Both the position numbers and the translations under genes were made by a program. Below, piece after piece: positions 44,156-46,732 of a stretch of DNA of 46,732 nucleotides; position 1 is the stretch's first letter, and each line of letters starts with the position of its first letter. The notes beneath the pieces were generated by a model. The model was not told the DNA's origin. It worked only from the letters and a program-made list of their open reading frames with translations, and made no database searches. This stretch comes from CAZFER01 sp964517495 (lineage in GTDB: Bacteria; Hinthialibacterota; Hinthialibacteria; Hinthialibacterales; Hinthialibacteraceae): contig CAZFER010000052.1 in the NCBI GenBank assembly GCA_964517495.1, forward strand, positions 1-46,732, read 5' to 3'.

Positions 44156-44740
44156 TTATTTCTTCCATTCGATGGCCAGTGCTCCACGCATAGCACCCAT
44201 TTCATATCCGCGAGCTTGATCTTCAGGGTAATGCTGGGAAAGGGCCGTTTTGATTTCATCAACAATGCCTTCCTCTTTACCATGGCACATCAAACAGGTT
44301 GGATCATCAATCACGATAGGCAACAAAACAGTTACATCTGAACGGGAAGTAATGACTCCAGGTTGCAAGGATTGATTGTCGTTGATCATGGCTTCGCTTT
44401 GTTTGAGCCATTGTGCTTCATCCCTTGTTGGGGTATGTCGCCGGGGATTTCGGGTTTTCAGGCTAATGCGCCTAAGTTGTTTAATTTCAGGATATTTGGA
44501 GGTATAAGTTTCTTCGGCTTCTTTAGACACATTTTTGCATACCCCGATGGCTTTACCCGGCCCGGCAGTCATTAAGGCGTTTTGCAGTTCCCCCTTTAGC
44601 TCACTGGAAAATTCCTTGCCGATGGACTTGCTTTTCGTAATAAGATCATTGATCTCTTGTTGTGTTAATTGACGTTGAGCACAGCCAACTAGCAGCAAGA
44701 AACTCAATAAAGGAATGATGAAGAGGGCTTTGTTTTTCAT
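44156..44740 (-). CDS. DUF3365/Tll0287-like c-heme lipoprotein
   Basis: 194 aa from 44740 (AAGGAA upstream; the ATG at 44764 lacks one). A signal with lipobox LLLVGC anchors the protein. The mature part is helical (ALMTAGPGKAIGVCKNVSKEAE, RRISLKTRNPRRHTP) and carries one c-type heme motif CLMCHG near residue 148, ending with YEMGAMRGALAI. This matches Tll0287-like DUF3365 proteins, heme-based redox or gas sensors of the periplasm. It is the first gene of a three-gene unit with an SDR and a secreted propeller. Confidence 0.9.
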   Translation of the reverse strand: MKNKALFIIPLLSFLLLVGCAQRQLTQQEINDLITKSKSIGKEFSSELKGELQNALMTAGPGKAIGVCKNVSKEAEETYTSKYPEIKQLRRISLKTRNPRRHTPTRDEAQWLKQSEAMINDNQSLQPGVITSRSDVTVLLPIVIDDPTCLMCHGKEEGIVDEIKTALSQHYPEDQARGYEMGAMRGALAIEWKK

Positions 44741-44849
44741 GGTGATTTCCTTTGATAACATCATTTGTTAGGCACCTTACACTCACATCTTACATGGTTT
44801 AAACCGGATTTTATAGCGAAAAAGTGTAACTTCTTGCTATAAATCAAAA

Positions 44850-44920
44850 ATTCAATAATAAAATATCTATATCCTATTGACAAATTAAAATATTCAATAT
44901 ATATATTAAATAATTCAATT
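44850..44920. repeat. Three ATTCAAT direct repeats around the DUF2089 promoter
   Basis: ATTCAAT starts at 44850, 44892 and 44913, spaced 42 and 21 bp (four and two helical turns). The second copy lies within the spacer of the predicted promoter and the third just after its -10. The region is very AT-rich, so chance is not excluded. Confidence 0.3.
44877..44905 (+). promoter_or_regulatory. Sigma-70 promoter of the DUF2089 cassette
   Basis: A perfect TTGACA (44877-44882), 17 bp and TATATA (44900-44905) lie 28 nt before the start codon. Confidence 0.55.
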
Positions 44921-44933
44921 TAGAGATTGAAAA

Positions 44934-45293
44934 ATGAGAAAACGAATTGTCTCCAATTGTCCGGTATGCAACAGCTCCGACATCCAAATCGGGGGGATTA
45001 AATGCAATGATTGCCAAACCCAAATTGATACCCAAATCCCCGTACCGACTTTTTTTCAACTACCGGATGAATTGCAGGAATTCGCTTTCGTTTTTCTCAA
45101 AAAACGTGGAAATATCCGCGAAGTGGAAAAGGCCTTGGGCATATCCTACCCCACGGTTTGCAAAAAACTGGATCAAATCAACCAGATTTTAGGTCAGGAA
45201 AGCGTTCCTGGCCCCAAAACAGAAATATTGGACCGGCTGGAAAAAGGCGAAATCACCGCCCAAGAAGCCGCCAAACTGCTGAGAAGTAAATAA
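44934..45293 (+). CDS. DUF2089-family zinc-ribbon and HTH protein
   Basis: 119 aa. A zinc ribbon with CPVC (residues 9-12) and CNDC (24-27) is followed by a predicted HTH (about 55-88: FAFVFLKKRGNIREVEKALG, ISYPTVCKKLDQINQILG), which is the DUF2089 layout. The final 22 residues (ILDRLEKGEITAQEAAKLL) are a SHOCT-like short helical motif. The family is thought to regulate transcription or bind nucleic acid, with little direct evidence. The two following genes carry the same terminal motif, so the three products may interact through it. Spacing to the next gene is 22 nt. Confidence 0.85.
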   Translation: MRKRIVSNCPVCNSSDIQIGGIKCNDCQTQIDTQIPVPTFFQLPDELQEFAFVFLKKRGNIREVEKALGISYPTVCKKLDQINQILGQESVPGPKTEILDRLEKGEITAQEAAKLLRSK

Positions 45294-45315
45294 AACGAAA
45301 TAAGGGGAGGTAGAA

Positions 45316-46038
45316 ATGAATTTAGCCACTAATGAAGTTTTTTCCAATATTTGGAGAAATTCAGGCACACTAATCGTCTATCCTATATATGCTGCAATAG
45401 GGCTGACCGTATTCTTTTTAATGGTCTACCTCAACAAGCGCTATCTCGAGGTTTCAACTAAATATGCATTAGTCGTAACCTTAATAAGTGCAATCACTTG
45501 TCTTCTTGTCATCGCCAATCCAAACCTCCTCCCCTTTTATCGGCAGCCACCCTCTTTACAATTCAACCTTTTTAATCCCAGCCCTTTACATGTTCATTCT
45601 CTTCCACAAGGACTTCTCTTCCTATTTGCTATTCCCTTTTGTGTAAAGTTGTATAAGAAATGGATTGGAGGAGAATTGAATGAGAATGAAAAGAAGAGGG
45701 GCATGGAAGGCATTCATGCCTGGCTTACTCCCGGAAACTTGATTTGCTGCTTTGGCATAGCATTCTTTTCTTGGCATGGCTATGACGCTAATTTCTGGGG
45801 TGTCTTATTCCCATTGCTCTGCGTCATTATCATGTATCCCGTCTTGAACATGTTTTCTCACATGGCCAATAAGCCACCTTCACCCCGCGAGGATCTCTCC
45901 AAAGCCCGAGAGAAAATCTTCCAACTGCTTGAAAATGGGAAAATTACTGTCGAGGAGAGCGCCGAGCTGCTTCGAGCGTTGAGTGATAATTCTGATGATG
46001 ATCAAGCTGATTCAAAACCTGTAACAAAAAATAACTAA
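45316..46038 (+). CDS. Five-TM membrane protein with SHOCT-like C-terminal motif, paralog 1
   Basis: 240 aa. Predicted TM helices lie at about 18-39, 49-67, 96-112, 138-153 and 158-180. The cytoplasmic tail (185-225) is PREDLSKAREKIFQLLENGK and ITVEESAELLRAL. I do not recognise the membrane part. It shares PQGLLFLFAIPF, KWI, GIHAW and YPVLNMFSH with the next gene product, so both come from one duplication. GGGGAGG precedes the ATG. The tail motif also occurs in DUF2089 and in YvlB-like envelope-stress proteins. Confidence 0.7.
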   Translation: MNLATNEVFSNIWRNSGTLIVYPIYAAIGLTVFFLMVYLNKRYLEVSTKYALVVTLISAITCLLVIANPNLLPFYRQPPSLQFNLFNPSPLHVHSLPQGLLFLFAIPFCVKLYKKWIGGELNENEKKRGMEGIHAWLTPGNLICCFGIAFFSWHGYDANFWGVLFPLLCVIIMYPVLNMFSHMANKPPSPREDLSKAREKIFQLLENGKITVEESAELLRALSDNSDDDQADSKPVTKNN

Positions 46039-46050
46039 AAGGAGAATAAA

Positions 46051-46713
46051 ATGGCACAAACTATGCCTCAAACAAGCTGGGGAATCTCACTCTTTCCAAT
46101 CGTCATTCTTTTTGGAATAATTGTTCTTTTTATCATGGCATTGATTTATAAGCGTTATCTTGCCTCTTCCTTTGGCAAAGGATTGCTTGTTTCATTCATT
46201 GCGATCATCGCTTGTTTCGCTGCTATTCTTACGCCTATCCTGCTTATCACTTATGCAAATCAACAGCAACAGGTAGTCAAATTAACCACTTCGCTGGTTT
46301 TGGTTAATTATATCCCTCGTGGATTATTGTTTCTCTTCGCAGTACCTTTTGCTTTCAAAATGTTCGATAAGTGGATCAACAACCGCTTGATCGATCAAGA
46401 ACGCATCCCTGGAATAGATGGCGTCCGCGCATGGTTCGGAGCGGGAAACGTAATATGCATCGTAGGAATCGCCTTTTGTGCATGGAAGGGTTATGAATCG
46501 TCATTTTGGCTGACTTTGTTCATATTATTGGCATTAACAATCGCTTACCCCATCATCAACATGCTTTCTCATCGAGGAACAGCCCCGCGTGAAGATCTAT
46601 CCCGTGCACGTGATAAAATTCTTCAAATGCTCGAAGAAGGCAAAATCTCCAGCACCGAAAGCGCTGAACTGCTCAAAGCCTTGGGAGAACGTGAGGAACA
46701 AAAGGATCAATAG
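46051..46713 (+). CDS. Five-TM membrane protein with SHOCT-like C-terminal motif, paralog 2
   Basis: 220 aa. TM helices are predicted at about 12-33, 43-68, 82-102, 128-143 and 148-172. PRGLLFLFAVPF, KWI, GVRAW, YPIINMLSH and the tail PREDLSRARDKILQMLEEGK match paralog 1 block by block. AAGGAGA precedes the ATG, 12 nt after paralog 1. The window ends 19 nt later, so further members may lie beyond it. The role is unknown. Confidence 0.7.
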   Translation: MAQTMPQTSWGISLFPIVILFGIIVLFIMALIYKRYLASSFGKGLLVSFIAIIACFAAILTPILLITYANQQQQVVKLTTSLVLVNYIPRGLLFLFAVPFAFKMFDKWINNRLIDQERIPGIDGVRAWFGAGNVICIVGIAFCAWKGYESSFWLTLFILLALTIAYPIINMLSHRGTAPREDLSRARDKILQMLEEGKISSTESAELLKALGEREEQKDQ

Positions 46714-46732
46714 CATATAATAACCATTCCCC

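Overview
The window is one contiguous piece of a Gram-negative bacterial chromosome with GC in the mid-40s by eye. The Gram-negative reading rests on a complete type II secretion (T2SS) operon, several lipoproteins, MurQ and many secreted proteins. The mix (T2SS-rich, PQQ-type beta-propellers, GH127 and GH2-like carbohydrate genes, PIG-L deacetylase, prepilin-like proteins with long globular tails, dispersed GC-rich palindromes) resembles uncultured lineages such as Hydrogenedentota, Sumerlaeota, Hinthialibacterota or PVC relatives. No rRNA or other phylogenetic marker is present, so this is a weak inference. I see no tRNA, rRNA, CRISPR array, insertion sequence with a transposase, or phage genes.

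Layout. 1-5.8 kb (minus strand): a prepilin-like gene, a large secreted modular protein with an internal duplication, and a saccharopine-dehydrogenase-like oxidoreductase. 6.0-10.5 kb (plus): a HutC-type GntR regulator, then a giant PQQ-propeller protein with an embedded degenerate methyltransferase-like domain. The prepilin/gntR divergent region carries two near-identical HutC-type operators, each overlapping a predicted promoter. 10.6-12.3 kb: folD and a divergent TlpA-like thioredoxin lipoprotein. 12.4-27.9 kb (minus): one long operon in the order Spy/CpxP-like protein, gspE, F, G, H, I, J, K, L, M, a gspC/pilP-like gene, a secretin split into two genes, a membrane histidine kinase and an NtrC-type sigma-54 activator. 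Upstream of it lie a candidate sigma-54 promoter and three helically phased TGCGCA sites, suggesting that the activator at the operon's end controls its own operon.

28.3-33.3 kb: a DUF302 membrane protein, a decayed C-terminal remnant of a sialate O-acetylesterase-like gene, a large MITE-like palindrome, a secreted GH127 beta-L-arabinofuranosidase and a divergent secreted beta-helix protein. 33.3-38.4 kb (minus): a TIGR03960-type radical SAM/DUF2344 fusion, RNase G and murQ, all overlapping. 38.6-42.1 kb (plus): a divergent GH2-like secreted protein lacking the expected catalytic motif, a PIG-L deacetylase and a zinc-ribbon protein. 42.1-44.7 kb (minus): a c-type-heme DUF3365 lipoprotein, an SDR oxidoreductase and a secreted propeller. 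44.9 kb to the end (plus): a DUF2089 zinc-ribbon/HTH protein followed by two paralogous five-helix membrane proteins. All three share the same short C-terminal motif.

Most worth following up: the secretin whose gene break falls inside an N-domain; the Asp/Arg/Gly-rich low-complexity segments shared by the Spy-like protein, the kinase and the secretin of the same operon; the sigma-54/TGCGCA promoter region; the HutC operators; and the DUF2089/paralogous-membrane-protein cassette at the right edge.
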